From Pseudoalteromonas luteoviolacea H33-S (GTDB lineage Bacteria; Pseudomonadota; Gammaproteobacteria; Enterobacterales; Alteromonadaceae): DNA of 64,000 nt. A program made the position numbers and the translations under genes. Position 1 is the stretch's first letter, and the number at the start of each line of letters is the position of its first letter. Below are positions 36,128 to 45,625 of the stretch, piece after piece. The notes under the pieces were generated by a model that saw only the letters and a list, made by a program, of their open reading frames with translations, ran no database searches and was not told the origin of the DNA. The stretch is from assembly GCF_001625695.1 (NCBI RefSeq), contig NZ_AUXY01000111.1:62001-126000 (forward strand). Direction: 5' to 3'.

Positions 36128-37756
36128 TTACCAAATCAGGTCTACAAATTCAGGGTGATCCACATAAGGGTTGCGATTGCCTTGATATTCATAGGCCGCT
36201 TGATTACGCGCGCGCTCTATATCATCGACAGGATCCTGCTGATGCCAACGTTTAAGCATAGTAATCACCCAAGTTTCATAGACAAGTCCTGACGTACCAT
36301 TGAGCACATCACTGCCGTAACTTGATTTGTTGTGCCAGCTGGCAATGACATTTTCATAGCGCGTCGCCATATAGAAATAAATTCGCGCAAAGTCACCTTT
36401 GAAAGTATCAATGGGCTCAAATACCGTGCCGTTATAGCCAATGCCAGATGCGCTCCCGACTTTACTGCCATTAGAAGAGGTGTAGCTGGCATTGCCTACT
36501 TCACCAAATGGAAAGCTATTGCGCTTAGCATTCACATAGCCATCGGAGGCAACAATATGGTGTACGTCTGAGTTCATTGGCTCCACTTTGCCACCAAACC
36601 AACTTTTTGGAAAAGAGTGTTCACGGTTATAACAGTCTCCCTCACCACGATAACTGCCACACTGATCGCCCACCGCAACAAAATTAATGGCATCAGCATT
36701 TGTTGGCTGCTCGGAATAACGATCAAGTACAGAGTTATCTTTTTCAAAATAGCGGTCGCGTTCATGTTGGTCGATGAAGGACCATAAAGCACCATAGCCT
36801 TGGTTGTTGTGGTTTTTAATGATGGCGTGTAGTTCTGATTTGAGGGCAAGGCCAGTTAAGCCTGCAGCAGTGGCATAATAGCCTGTGGGATCTTGGCCGT
36901 TGCCGCCGTCATTACCTAGGGTAAATTGCTTTTGTTCTTGATTGGTAAATTGCCCACCAGATATCAGGATTTGACCATTATGGAAAAACTCGTAACGGCC
37001 ATTACCTTGGGAGCAGCAAATACCATCACCGTAGCTGTCTAAAATCGTGAAGGTATAGGTATCATCGGTTAAACACAGGGTCTCTGTGATGGTTTGATTA
37101 TTACTGTAACCACTGCCATTTTTTATGACTTGTCCAGCTTTGTTTGCAAGTTGCCAGCTGGTTTCGCTCGCGTAGTTATCAGTTTTGAGCGTAAAGCTCA
37201 CCGTATTGTGTTGGCAGTTTTCTGGTGGGGGAGGTGGTGGTGTCGTTGCTGTGCCTGTGCTGTAGTTGTCGACATATACGACTTCGCTACCGTCAAACCC
37301 GGTGACATCGTAAAACCGCAAGCCAACTTCAATGTTTTTTGAAGTACTTGCCTTGTATTGATAGTTTATTTGTTGCCATTGAGCTGTTAGCTGTGAGTTT
37401 GAATATCCTCGATAACCATCAACATATAGACGGGCTTTGATTCCCCCTTCGGTGTGATAAACCCAGGTGCTGAAGTCATATGTTTGCCCTGCAACAACGG
37501 CAATGCTTTGGCGAAAATCTGTATTGCCTTGTGTTGCAGTATTAACGGTAATGGCGGCCGCTGTTTGACCGGCTTGCACAGGCGTTGTAACTGGAGATGT
37601 TGTGATCCCAGAATCAATGATAGACCAATTACTCGGTCTATCGTATTGCCATTGTTCAAAGCTACCATTATTGATTTGCGCTTGGCTGCCTGCACTAAAA
37701 ATTGTTGCTAAAACAGCTGGTTGATAATATTTTTTTATTGTCCTATATATTTTCAT
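36128..37756 (-). CDS. Secreted multidomain endonuclease I family nuclease
   Basis: 542 residues with a signal peptide ending near 26 (AGSQAQ). An N-terminal beta-sandwich, carbohydrate-binding-like (about 28-170, NGSFEQWQ), a hexaproline linker near 175, a second beta domain (about 180-280) with SYGDGICCSQGNGRYEF, and a C-terminal endonuclease I domain (about 300-540) with EHSFPKSWF and DVHHIVASDGYVNAKR, the metal/catalytic His region. Such proteins degrade extracellular nucleic acids. The accessory domains suggest attachment to particles or polysaccharide. Distinct from the small periplasmic nuclease at 32416. Confidence 0.9.
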   Translation of the reverse strand: MKIYRTIKKYYQPAVLATIFSAGSQAQINNGSFEQWQYDRPSNWSIIDSGITTSPVTTPVQAGQTAAAITVNTATQGNTDFRQSIAVVAGQTYDFSTWVYHTEGGIKARLYVDGYRGYSNSQLTAQWQQINYQYKASTSKNIEVGLRFYDVTGFDGSEVVYVDNYSTGTATTPPPPPPENCQHNTVSFTLKTDNYASETSWQLANKAGQVIKNGSGYSNNQTITETLCLTDDTYTFTILDSYGDGICCSQGNGRYEFFHNGQILISGGQFTNQEQKQFTLGNDGGNGQDPTGYYATAAGLTGLALKSELHAIIKNHNNQGYGALWSFIDQHERDRYFEKDNSVLDRYSEQPTNADAINFVAVGDQCGSYRGEGDCYNREHSFPKSWFGGKVEPMNSDVHHIVASDGYVNAKRNSFPFGEVGNASYTSSNGSKVGSASGIGYNGTVFEPIDTFKGDFARIYFYMATRYENVIASWHNKSSYGSDVLNGTSGLVYETWVITMLKRWHQQDPVDDIERARNQAAYEYQGNRNPYVDHPEFVDLIW

Positions 37757-37890
37757 TGTGTTCTCTTATTGTGTTGGGCTGATAAAACACGGAAGAAGAA
37801 CTGCACCTCCGTTATTAAAATGTTAATAAAAAACAGATCAAAAAATAAACACTTCTTTTAATCTGTTTTCGTTGGTGTTTTTTTCTTTTC

Positions 37891-37908
37891 ATAACTAAAA
37901 AGAATAAC
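37891..37908. promoter_or_regulatory. Candidate CysB-type site upstream of cysJ
   Basis: ATAACTAAAAAGAATAAC shares its first ten bases with the palindrome upstream of cysG (63358-63378). CysB, a LysR-type activator, is the known regulator of both gene sets in enterobacteria. The link is inferred from the shared sequence only. Confidence 0.35.
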
Positions 37909-37914
37909 AAAGCA

Positions 37915-37951
37915 GATACTGTTCTTTTTGTTGAGGGATAGGAACAGTATC
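37915..37951. promoter_or_regulatory. Inverted repeat upstream of cysJ
   Basis: GATACTGTTC (37915-37924) and GAACAGTATC (37942-37951) are a perfect 10-base inverted repeat with a 17-base spacer, extended by GCA/TGC outside with one unpaired base. No T run follows, so it is more likely an operator or an RNA leader hairpin than a terminator. It ends 74 bases before cysJ. Confidence 0.5.
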
Positions 37952-38025
37952 CTGCATGCTATTAAATGACCTGCACACTAAAGTGCCAGAGCAAGTAAAT
38001 CGAAATGGGTTACGGGGAATAAACA

Positions 38026-39846
38026 ATGTTGTTAAGTCAACTGAGTGCTGCGGCAAGTCCGCTTTCACAAGAACAACTGCAAAAGTTACAGGGGTTAGTG
38101 GCTGAACTAAACCCTATTCAACAAGCTTGGGTGAGTGGTTACTTGGCTGCAAATGCCAATACTGCGGCGCTTGGAGGCGTGCTTGGTCAAGCTGCGGCAC
38201 CTGCGCAAGATACTGCGCCATTAACTATCTTATATGGTTCGCAAACAGGTAATGCAAAGGGCGTTGCTGCTCAGCTAGAGGCACAGGCTAAATCACGTGG
38301 CCTAGATGCTAAGTTGGTGAACATGGCGGATTATAAGCCTGGCAATTTAAAGAAAGAAAAATTCATTGCTGTTGCTGTATCAACGTACGGTGAAGGTGAG
38401 CCGCCAGAAGACGCTGAAAATCTACATGAGTTTTTAGTCGGCAAAAAAGCGCCTAAATTAGATGGCGTTAAAATTGCGGTGCTAGGCTTGGGAGATTCAA
38501 GTTATGAATTCTTCTGTCAAACGGCCATTGATTTTGAAGAGCGCCTACAAAAGCTAGGTGCTGAAAGTGTCGTTGCGCGTGCTGATTTAGACGTTGACTA
38601 TGAAGAGCAAGCTGAGGCGTGGATTGCATCAGCACTTGATGCATTTGAGCCAGAACTCAAAGCGCAGCAAGCTGCTGGTGGCGCAACGAATGTTGTGAGT
38701 GCCCCGTTTGGTGCACCGCAAGCTGCACATAGCCAGTATACAAAGCAAAACCCATTTACCGCTGAAATTTCATCGGCTGTGAAAATTACCGGTCGTGATT
38801 CAACCAAAGATGTACGTCATATCGAAATTGATCTTGACGGCTCTGATATTAGCTATCTGCCAGGCGATGCATTAGGTGTGTATTTCTTAAATGATGAAGC
38901 ACTGGTTGATGAGGTACTTAGCACATTAAATATCGACCCTCAGAGCGAAGTAAAACTGGGTGATGACACCTTCAGTGTGCGCGATGCACTGATTGAAAAA
39001 CTTGAACTGACTCAGTCATATCCTGGGTTTGTTGAAAAGTATGCGACGGCCATTGGGAATGAGGAATTGGCTAAGCTAGTAACAGACAAAGCAGCGCTGC
39101 GTGAATATTTAGAAGCGCGCCAGATCTTTGATGTTATCAAACAAAACCCAAGCGAGATTGCTGCGCAAACACTGGTTGAGTGTTGTCGCAAACAACAAGC
39201 GCGCTTGTACTCTATCGCGTCGAGCCAAGCAGAGGTGGAAGAAGAAGTTCATCTAACGGTTGGTTTAGTCGAATTTGAAGCATTTGGCGAGCAGCATTTT
39301 GGCGGTTGTTCTGGTTTCTTAGCGCATCGCGTTGAAGAGGGCACGAAAGTTAAGGTGTTCAGTGAGCACAATGATAACTTCCGTTTGCCAAGTGATGATA
39401 ACACACCTGTGATCATGGTTGGTCCAGGTACAGGTATCGCGCCATTTAGAGCATTTTTACAAGAGCGTGATGCGCGAGAAGCTGAAGGAGACAATTGGTT
39501 GCTCTTCGGTAACCCGCACTTTACACAAGATTTCTTATACCAAGTAGAAATTCAAGGGTATGTGAAATCAGGATTGCTAAGTCGAGTTGATTTAGCATTT
39601 AGCCGGGATCAGGCAGAAAAAATTTACGTTCAAGACCGCTTACGTGAAAAGGGCGAAGAAGTTTTTGCTTGGTTAGAAAAAGGAGCACATTTCTATGTGT
39701 GTGGCGATGCTACACGTATGGCCAAAGATGTGCATCAGGCGCTGTTAGACATCGTGAAAACCTATGGTGGTAAAGATGATGAACAGGCCGAGCAGTATTT
39801 GAAAGAGTTGCGTAGTGCTAACCGTTACCAAAAAGACGTCTACTAA
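38026..39846 (+). CDS. cysJ: Assimilatory sulfite reductase (NADPH) flavoprotein subunit
   Basis: 606 residues. The flavodoxin domain (about 65-205) has YGSQTGNAKG and STYGEGEPP for FMN; the FAD domain has RLYSIASS (about 392) and GGCSGFLA; the NADPH part has GPGTGIAPFRAFLQ (about 465) and ends RYQKDVY. It passes electrons from NADPH to CysI. First of cysJ-cysI-cysH, with 51 bases before cysI. Confidence 0.97.
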   Translation: MLLSQLSAAASPLSQEQLQKLQGLVAELNPIQQAWVSGYLAANANTAALGGVLGQAAAPAQDTAPLTILYGSQTGNAKGVAAQLEAQAKSRGLDAKLVNMADYKPGNLKKEKFIAVAVSTYGEGEPPEDAENLHEFLVGKKAPKLDGVKIAVLGLGDSSYEFFCQTAIDFEERLQKLGAESVVARADLDVDYEEQAEAWIASALDAFEPELKAQQAAGGATNVVSAPFGAPQAAHSQYTKQNPFTAEISSAVKITGRDSTKDVRHIEIDLDGSDISYLPGDALGVYFLNDEALVDEVLSTLNIDPQSEVKLGDDTFSVRDALIEKLELTQSYPGFVEKYATAIGNEELAKLVTDKAALREYLEARQIFDVIKQNPSEIAAQTLVECCRKQQARLYSIASSQAEVEEEVHLTVGLVEFEAFGEQHFGGCSGFLAHRVEEGTKVKVFSEHNDNFRLPSDDNTPVIMVGPGTGIAPFRAFLQERDAREAEGDNWLLFGNPHFTQDFLYQVEIQGYVKSGLLSRVDLAFSRDQAEKIYVQDRLREKGEEVFAWLEKGAHFYVCGDATRMAKDVHQALLDIVKTYGGKDDEQAEQYLKELRSANRYQKDVY

Positions 39847-39897
39847 TAGACGTCATCACGCACTTTTACCGTCACTGTATAGAATTTAGGAAAAACC

Positions 39898-41622
39898 ATG
39901 AGCAATCAAGATTTTAAGCCCAATAGTAAGCACGATCCTGAGGCGAAATTTGCTGACAACGAACGTTTAAAAACAGAAAGTCAGCACTTACGCGGTACCA
40001 TTGAAACCGATTTAGGCGACCAACTAACTGGTGGCTTTACTAAAGATAACTTCCAGCTGATCCGTTTCCATGGTATGTATCAGCAGGATGACCGCGATAT
40101 TCGTGCTGAGCGTGCCAAGCAGAAGCTAGAGCCGCTGCACAATGTGATGTTACGTGCACGTATGCCTGGCGGTATCATTAAGCCTGAACAATGGCTTGCC
40201 ATTGATAAGTTTGCAGAAGAGAAAACGTCTTACGGCAGTATTCGTCTGACAACACGTCAAACATTCCAGTTCCATGGTGTGTTAAAGCCGCATATCAAAG
40301 AAATGCACTTAACCTTGCATGATGTGGGTGTCGACTCAATTGCAACTGCGGGTGACGTAAACCGAAATGTATTGTGTACAACGAATCCTGTAGAGTCAGA
40401 GCTTCACCAAGAAGCGTATGAGTGGGCTGCGAAGATCTCGGAGCACTTACTGCCAAAAACACGTGCTTATTTAGAGATCTGGTTAAATGGCGAGCGCAAA
40501 GATTCAACAGAGCTAGAGCCAATTTTAGGTTCTACTTACTTGCCTCGTAAGTTTAAAACCACGGTTACTATCCCACCGAATAACGAAGTGGATGTGCACG
40601 CGAATGACTTGAACTTTGTTGCGATTGCTGAAGAAGGCAAGTTAGTTGGCTTCAACGTACTTGTTGGTGGTGGTCTTGCAATGACGCACGGTGATGTGAA
40701 CACCTACCCGCGTCGTGCTGATGACTTTGGCTTTATTCCACTTGAGCATACGCTAGCAGTGGCAGAGCATGTTGTTGGTGTGCAGCGTGACTGGGGTAAC
40801 CGCGTAAACCGTAAAAACGCAAAAACCAAATATACACTAGATGCATTTGGTATTGATGCGTTTAAAGAGGAAGTGGAGAAGCGTGCTGGCGTCAAGTTTG
40901 CTGAGAGTCGTCCATATGAATTTACTCACCGTGGCGATCGCTTCGGTTGGGTTGAAGGCATCGATGGCAAACATCATCTGACGTTATTCTTACAAAGTGG
41001 TCGTATTCTAGATTATCCAGGCCAGCCTCTGAAAACAGGTTGTCGCAAAATTGCAGAGATCCACAAAGGTGATTTCCGCATGACTGCAAACCAAAACTTA
41101 ATCATCGCGGGTGTGGCTGAAGAAGACAAAGCTGAAATAGAAAAAATTGCCCGTGAGCACGGCTTAATTGATGACACGCACACCGAACAGCGTAAAAGCT
41201 CAATGGCGTGTGTGGCACTTCCTACTTGTCCACTGGCGATGGCAGAAGCGGAACGTTATTTACCTGAGTTGGTAGAAAAAACAGAAGCGCTATTAGCAAA
41301 ACACAGCATTCCAAACGATGACATCATCATGCGTGTGGTGGGTTGTCCAAACGGCTGTGGCCGTGCGATGTTGGCGGAAGTGGGCTTTATTGGTAAAGGT
41401 CCAGGTAAATACAATGTTTATCTTGGCGGTAACCGTGAAGGTACGCGTGTTCCTAAGCTTTATCTAGAAAACGTCAGTGAAGATGTTTACCTTCCTGCGC
41501 TGGATGAGTTGATAGGTCAGTGGGCTGCTGAGCGTCAAGAGCAAGAGTGCTTTGGTGATTTTGTGATCCGCAAAGGTATTGTTGCGGAAGTTAAAGTTTC
41601 AAAAACAGATTTCCACGCTTAA
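39898..41622 (+). CDS. cysI: Assimilatory sulfite reductase hemoprotein subunit
   Basis: 574 residues. Siroheme/4Fe-4S Cys ligands are seen as [11 protein letters not shown] (about 440) and GCPNGCGRA (about 483); [12 protein letters not shown] (about 119) binds substrate and siroheme. It reduces sulfite to sulfide by six electrons. The siroheme it needs comes from CysG at 61827. Well-conserved length. Confidence 0.97.
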   Translation: MSNQDFKPNSKHDPEAKFADNERLKTESQHLRGTIETDLGDQLTGGFTKDNFQLIRFHGMYQQDDRDIRAERAKQKLEPLHNVMLRARMPGGIIKPEQWLAIDKFAEEKTSYGSIRLTTRQTFQFHGVLKPHIKEMHLTLHDVGVDSIATAGDVNRNVLCTTNPVESELHQEAYEWAAKISEHLLPKTRAYLEIWLNGERKDSTELEPILGSTYLPRKFKTTVTIPPNNEVDVHANDLNFVAIAEEGKLVGFNVLVGGGLAMTHGDVNTYPRRADDFGFIPLEHTLAVAEHVVGVQRDWGNRVNRKNAKTKYTLDAFGIDAFKEEVEKRAGVKFAESRPYEFTHRGDRFGWVEGIDGKHHLTLFLQSGRILDYPGQPLKTGCRKIAEIHKGDFRMTANQNLIIAGVAEEDKAEIEKIAREHGLIDDTHTEQRKSSMACVALPTCPLAMAEAERYLPELVEKTEALLAKHSIPNDDIIMRVVGCPNGCGRAMLAEVGFIGKGPGKYNVYLGGNREGTRVPKLYLENVSEDVYLPALDELIGQWAAERQEQECFGDFVIRKGIVAEVKVSKTDFHA

Positions 41623-41660
41623 TAATAAGGGCCCGATAGGGCCCCATAATAGGACAAGCT

Positions 41661-42401
41661 ATGAGCGAATTTAAGCAAATATTAACCCTAGATAAAGCAA
41701 CACAGCAGGCATTGCTTGCTGATGCGAATGGCATGCTGGCACAAAAAAGTGTCGAAGAGCGTGTTGCTTGGGCGCTTGAGAATCTGCCTGACACCCATAT
41801 GCTGTCGTCAAGTTTTGGTATTCAAGCGGCGGTGATGCTGCACCTCGTATCACAGCAAAAAAATGATATTCCTGTGGTCTTAACTGACACCGGTTACCTA
41901 TTCCCAGAAACTTATCAGTTTGTGGATGAATTGACTGAAAGGCTGAAGCTAAACCTCAAAGTGTATCGCAGCGAATATAGTCCAGCTTGGCAAGAAGCTA
42001 AATTCGGTAAGCTGTGGGAGCAAGGTGAAGAAGGCATTAAACACTACAATACTTTGAATAAAGTTGAGCCAATGACACGTGCACTGCAAGAGTTGCAAGT
42101 TGGTACTTGGTTTAGTGGCCTGCGTCGTCAGCAATCTTCAACGCGCTCTGATAAGCAGATCCTAGAAATTAGCCGAGGTAGTGTAAAAGTTTACCCTATC
42201 ATTGACTGGCATAATCGAGACGTTTATCAGTACTTAACTAAGCATGACTTACCTTATCACCCGCTTTGGGAGCAGGGGTATGTGTCTATGGGGGATGTGC
42301 ATACGACGCGTAAACTAGAGCCGGGTATGACTGAAGAGGAAACTCGCTTTTTTGGTCTTAACCGTGAATGTGGTTTACACATTGATGGTGATGGCATCTA
42401 A
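41661..42401 (+). CDS. cysH: Phosphoadenylyl-sulfate (PAPS) reductase
   Basis: 246 residues. [13 protein letters not shown] (about 50) and [10 protein letters not shown] (about 75) form the nucleotide site, and the catalytic Cys is in NRECGLH at the C-terminus. The CC/CxxC pairs of APS-specific enzymes are absent, so it should use PAPS, which fits the presence of cysC. It produces sulfite for CysJI and follows cysI after 38 bases. Confidence 0.96.
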   Translation: MSEFKQILTLDKATQQALLADANGMLAQKSVEERVAWALENLPDTHMLSSSFGIQAAVMLHLVSQQKNDIPVVLTDTGYLFPETYQFVDELTERLKLNLKVYRSEYSPAWQEAKFGKLWEQGEEGIKHYNTLNKVEPMTRALQELQVGTWFSGLRRQQSSTRSDKQILEISRGSVKVYPIIDWHNRDVYQYLTKHDLPYHPLWEQGYVSMGDVHTTRKLEPGMTEEETRFFGLNRECGLHIDGDGI

Positions 42402-42411
42402 ATGTTTTATG

Positions 42412-42438
42412 AGCCGCAGCATAGATTGCGGCTTTTTT
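42412..42438 (+). terminator. Intrinsic terminator after cysH
   Basis: AGCCGCA and TGCGGCT flank an 8-base loop, followed by a T run. Confidence 0.88.
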
Positions 42439-42579
42439 ATTAACTTTTCAAAACCACGCAATTCTACCTGCCATTTCCAACTCATTTTCTATTGATAATT
42501 TTTTGCCCAATTGTCAAACTGTGCGCAATACCAAGCTATACTTTACAAGTGTGGCCTCAAGTGAAAAAGGAGTGCCGAA

Positions 42580-43089
42580 ATGAAATCCGCAAGTTATATG
42601 TTAATTATGATGATGTTAGTTGGACTCGCGTCATTATTTATCATCAAGCGACCTGACGGTAAGCCCTATCTCAGCATTGATATGATTTTTGGCAAAGCAC
42701 AGCAAGAAGCAAATGCGTTGTTCGATAAATCAAAGCGTGAGCTTAATGATGCGGTTAATAGTGCGAAAGGGATGATGGATGGCGAAGCGGCTAAAGCGTC
42801 ACAAGCGACCATTTATAAATGGCAAGATGCCAAGGGAAACTGGCACTATTCAGATAGACCAAACACCCGTGTTAATAGTCAAGTACATACTTTGGACCCG
42901 ACGAAAATAACCATTATGGCGGCCGAGAATACCGATATTTTGAAGGAAAAAGCACAGAATACGGACGGCTTAGAGGGTAAAAACGGTATTAACAGCATGA
43001 ATCCCAGTGAGGTGAAAAAGCTGGTGCAAGATGCGCAAAATGTACAAAAGCTAATGGATCAAAGAGCGAAACAGCTTGATGATACATAA
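42580..43089 (+). CDS. DUF4124 domain protein
   Basis: 169 residues with an N-terminal membrane segment (about 5-22, MLIMMMLVGLASLFII) and a DUF4124 motif IYKWQDAKGNWHYSDRPN near 83-100. The C-terminal third is charged and helical. DUF4124 proteins are envelope-associated and of unknown role. Preceded by AAAAAGGAG. It is not part of the cys operon since a terminator precedes it. Confidence 0.8.
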   Translation: MKSASYMLIMMMLVGLASLFIIKRPDGKPYLSIDMIFGKAQQEANALFDKSKRELNDAVNSAKGMMDGEAAKASQATIYKWQDAKGNWHYSDRPNTRVNSQVHTLDPTKITIMAAENTDILKEKAQNTDGLEGKNGINSMNPSEVKKLVQDAQNVQKLMDQRAKQLDDT

Positions 43090-43104
43090 AATCAAAATGA
43101 TGAT

Positions 43105-43134
43105 AAAAAAGGCGACATAGATGTCGCCTTTTTT
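43105..43134. terminator. Bidirectional terminator between DUF4124 and oxidase genes
   Basis: AAAAAAGGCGACA pairs perfectly with TGTCGCCTTTTTT around TAGA. Its right edge touches the stop codon of the minus-strand gene. Confidence 0.9.
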
Positions 43135-44233
43135 ATGCAGCAATAAGCTGATCCGCGACAGACTGAGCCAGAGAGAGACTAGCCGTCAATCCCGGCGACT
43201 CAATGCCAAATAAATTAATAAGGCCAGGAATGCCGTGAATATGCCTATCTTCAATGAAGAAATCTTGTGACCCAGTTGTTTGTAACTTAGGTCTTATTCC
43301 CGCGTAATCAATTTGTAATTTACTCTTTTCAACCTGTGGCCAGTAGCGCTGTATGGCTTGATAAAACTTATCTAAAGCGCTGTTATCTGTTGCGTAATCA
43401 ATGGCGTCGATAAACTGAGTATCTGGTCCAAAGCGTAACTGGCCTGCTAGATCAATGGTGGCGTGTATACCGAGTCCATGCTGCTCTGGCACAGGATAAA
43501 TCAGGTGCTTAAATGGATGTGCCCCTTGGTAGCTAAAATATTGTCCGCGACAATAGTGAATAGGCGGTATCTTTGCACTGCTTAGCCCTTCAATTTTTGC
43601 CGCATTGTGCTGTGCAAATAGGCCGCCTGCGTTTATCAAGTGGGTGCAGCTGAGCGTGAAGGTTTGACCCTCACACTTGAGTGTTACCAAAAATCCCTGC
43701 TTTACTGGTGTTGCACTGATAAATTGTGTATTTGCTACAAAGTGCCCTTGGTTTTGCTCCAGTTGACCTATCAAGGAGAGCATCAACTGATGACTGTCGA
43801 TAATGCCGGTTGAGGGTGAAAAGAGCCCTTCTTTGGCTTTTATCTGCGGCGCTTTTTGTTGCAGCTCTGCTTGGCTTAGCCAATATAGGTCGTCTACACC
43901 ATTTTGTTCGGCCTGCAATATGAGCTTTTCTAGCGTCTGTATTTCAGCATCGTTTTGCGCTGTGATTACCTTACCGAGCTGTTTGACCGGCACGCCATAG
44001 TCTTTACAGTGCTGATAAAGTAGCGCTTTACCTGCGACACAATGACACGCTTTTGCACTGTCGGTGGGGTAATAAATACCAGCGTGGATCACTTCGCTAT
44101 TGCGGCTGCTGGTGTGCTCTCCAAAATGTTTACCTTGCTCAACCACGAAGACTTCTCGATGCTGGCTAAGCTTGGCTGCAATGGATAGACCGACCACACC
44201 GGCACCGATGATCAATGTATCAATATGGTCCAT
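43133..44233 (-). CDS. FAD-dependent oxidoreductase, L-2-hydroxyglutarate oxidase-like
   Basis: 366 residues of the DAO fold. IIGAGVVGLSIAAKL (about 6-20) binds FAD; SSRNSEVIHAGIYYP (about 42-56) and YAGIRPKL near 310 match LhgO and related oxidases. The exact substrate cannot be read from sequence. The next gene (hotdog thioesterase) lies 5 bases upstream on the same strand, so they are co-transcribed. Confidence 0.85.
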   Translation of the reverse strand: MDHIDTLIIGAGVVGLSIAAKLSQHREVFVVEQGKHFGEHTSSRNSEVIHAGIYYPTDSAKACHCVAGKALLYQHCKDYGVPVKQLGKVITAQNDAEIQTLEKLILQAEQNGVDDLYWLSQAELQQKAPQIKAKEGLFSPSTGIIDSHQLMLSLIGQLEQNQGHFVANTQFISATPVKQGFLVTLKCEGQTFTLSCTHLINAGGLFAQHNAAKIEGLSSAKIPPIHYCRGQYFSYQGAHPFKHLIYPVPEQHGLGIHATIDLAGQLRFGPDTQFIDAIDYATDNSALDKFYQAIQRYWPQVEKSKLQIDYAGIRPKLQTTGSQDFFIEDRHIHGIPGLINLFGIESPGLTASLSLAQSVADQLIAA

Positions 44234-44238
44234 GATGT

Positions 44239-44697
44239 TTAGATACTTCGCTGCTTGTCTGGACGCTCAATCACAGCAGCAGTCATACGTGACACACAAC
44301 ATAATTCACCTTTGGCATTGGTGATCTTCACCTCCCATACCGACGTGCGTTTACCCAAATGCAGTGGCTTGGCGGTGGCGCGCAATGTGCCGTTTCGAGA
44401 GGCTTTTAAATGATTGGCATTGATCTCTTGGCCAACACAGTAAAAGCGCTCAAAATCAACGACAAAGTTTGCCGCATAGCTAGCGACAGTCTCTGCTAAA
44501 GCTACATTGGCACCGCCATGCACCATACCGATTGGATTGTGGTGATGGACGGTCGCAGGCATGGTGGCCACTAAATAGTCATCGCCAATTTCATCGATTT
44601 CGATGCCAAGGGTGGCCATTAATGAGCCTTTACCGTGTAAGCCTTTATCTAGAGATTGGCAAAGTTCCTTGGTAATGGGTTTAAACCAAATGCTCAT
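44239..44697 (-). CDS. Hotdog-fold acyl-CoA thioesterase (MenI/YdiI/EntH type)
   Basis: 152 residues. The single hotdog domain has HNPIGMVHGGANVALAET (about 51-68), with the HGG and catalytic Glu of the PaaI/MenI/EntH group. In enterobactin loci EntH removes misacylated carrier proteins, but this copy is 17 kb from the DHB genes beside unrelated genes, so a general or menaquinone-related thioesterase is just as likely. Confidence 0.85.
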   Translation of the reverse strand: MSIWFKPITKELCQSLDKGLHGKGSLMATLGIEIDEIGDDYLVATMPATVHHHNPIGMVHGGANVALAETVASYAANFVVDFERFYCVGQEINANHLKASRNGTLRATAKPLHLGKRTSVWEVKITNAKGELCCVSRMTAAVIERPDKQRSI

Positions 44698-44714
44698 TGC
44701 TTGAGAACTCCTTG

Positions 44715-45119
44715 TTATCCAAAAGAAATAGGTTTACGGCCTGTCTTACTGTCGACCTGCCCCTGTTTTTTACGCTTTTTATTCCCGCTTTTTCTTTTAT
44801 TAGCTGTACTTTTTGTTGTGGCGGTTTTAGGCGCTTTAGGTGGTGTAACAGGTTCGGGAGGACGCGGATTGGGGATTGCATCTTCGGCGAGCGTCAGCAT
44901 AAAGACCTCACCGTCAAAGTGCAGCGTGTCACCAGAGTAAATTTTTCTGCGTTTTTGCGTGCATAGCTCGTTATTCACAGCAATGTAGCCGAGGGTGATC
45001 AGCTGTTTTGCCTGTCCGCCAGTTTCTGCGAAATCGAGTACTTTGAGTAAATTGCAAAGCTCGATGGGTTCTTCTTCAAGTTCAATTTCAACGTATTCTT
45101 GATTCATATCACAACTCAT
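44715..45119 (-). CDS. S4-domain RNA-binding protein, YbcJ-like
   Basis: 134 residues. An S4 domain occupies about 20-80 (LLKVLDFAETGGQAKQLITLG, shortened; then VNNELCTQKRRKIYSGD). A Pro- and Lys-rich tail with KKRKKQGQ follows, which should bind nucleic acid. An ATG at 45107 is an equally possible start. The S4 fold suggests a role in ribosome or RNA handling. Confidence 0.8.
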   Translation of the reverse strand: MSCDMNQEYVEIELEEEPIELCNLLKVLDFAETGGQAKQLITLGYIAVNNELCTQKRRKIYSGDTLHFDGEVFMLTLAEDAIPNPRPPEPVTPPKAPKTATTKSTANKRKSGNKKRKKQGQVDSKTGRKPISFG

Positions 45120-45270
45120 AATGCGACTTTGCGACAGTATACCGTGCAGTTAAGATGAATGACGAAACTTTTTCGTGATTGTTGTGGTCTTTAATGTAAT
45201 TGCAGCATTTGGTGTGTATTTTGCTTGCAACTTTGATTGATTCCATTTTGACAACACAGGGAGATCAACC

Positions 45271-45555
45271 ATGGGTATTCGCTCTAAACTAAAAAAAGAG
45301 CTGATGAATTTGGACGCACTGGGTTTAATGACCGCCGATGACGTGCGTGCTTACCTTAATGTTCACCTTAAGATTGCGCGTGATAAGTTCTCGCTGATCT
45401 CACGTTTCAACACGCATCACAGCCAAGTCCAAGCGGGTTTGCCGAGCACTGAAAAGGCGTTGAAATTTGAACGTCATAGATTATTTAAAGATGTGCTTTA
45501 CCCAAAAACGGCGGTTCAAAAGTGGCTTTCGCAAGCCTGTCAGACATGCGGATGA
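45271..45555 (+). CDS. Hypothetical protein, 94 residues
   Basis: A good ribosome site (AGGGAG) precedes the ATG. The protein is basic and helical with no signal peptide, and ends with a CQTCG sequence that could hold a metal. I do not recognise it. It stands alone between the S4 gene and a convergent binding-protein gene. Confidence 0.6.
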   Translation: MGIRSKLKKELMNLDALGLMTADDVRAYLNVHLKIARDKFSLISRFNTHHSQVQAGLPSTEKALKFERHRLFKDVLYPKTAVQKWLSQACQTCG

Positions 45556-45625
45556 GTATGACCTCAAGGTGCACCAAATTCGATCATAGGGTGCACTTGT
45601 TTGTGTCGAATATCACAACATAGCC

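Noticed and set aside
44239-44697. Hotdog thioesterase as the EntH proofreading enzyme of the siderophore pathway.
   Set aside because: It is 17 kb from the DHB genes, co-transcribed with an unrelated oxidase, and has no PvdS-type promoter.
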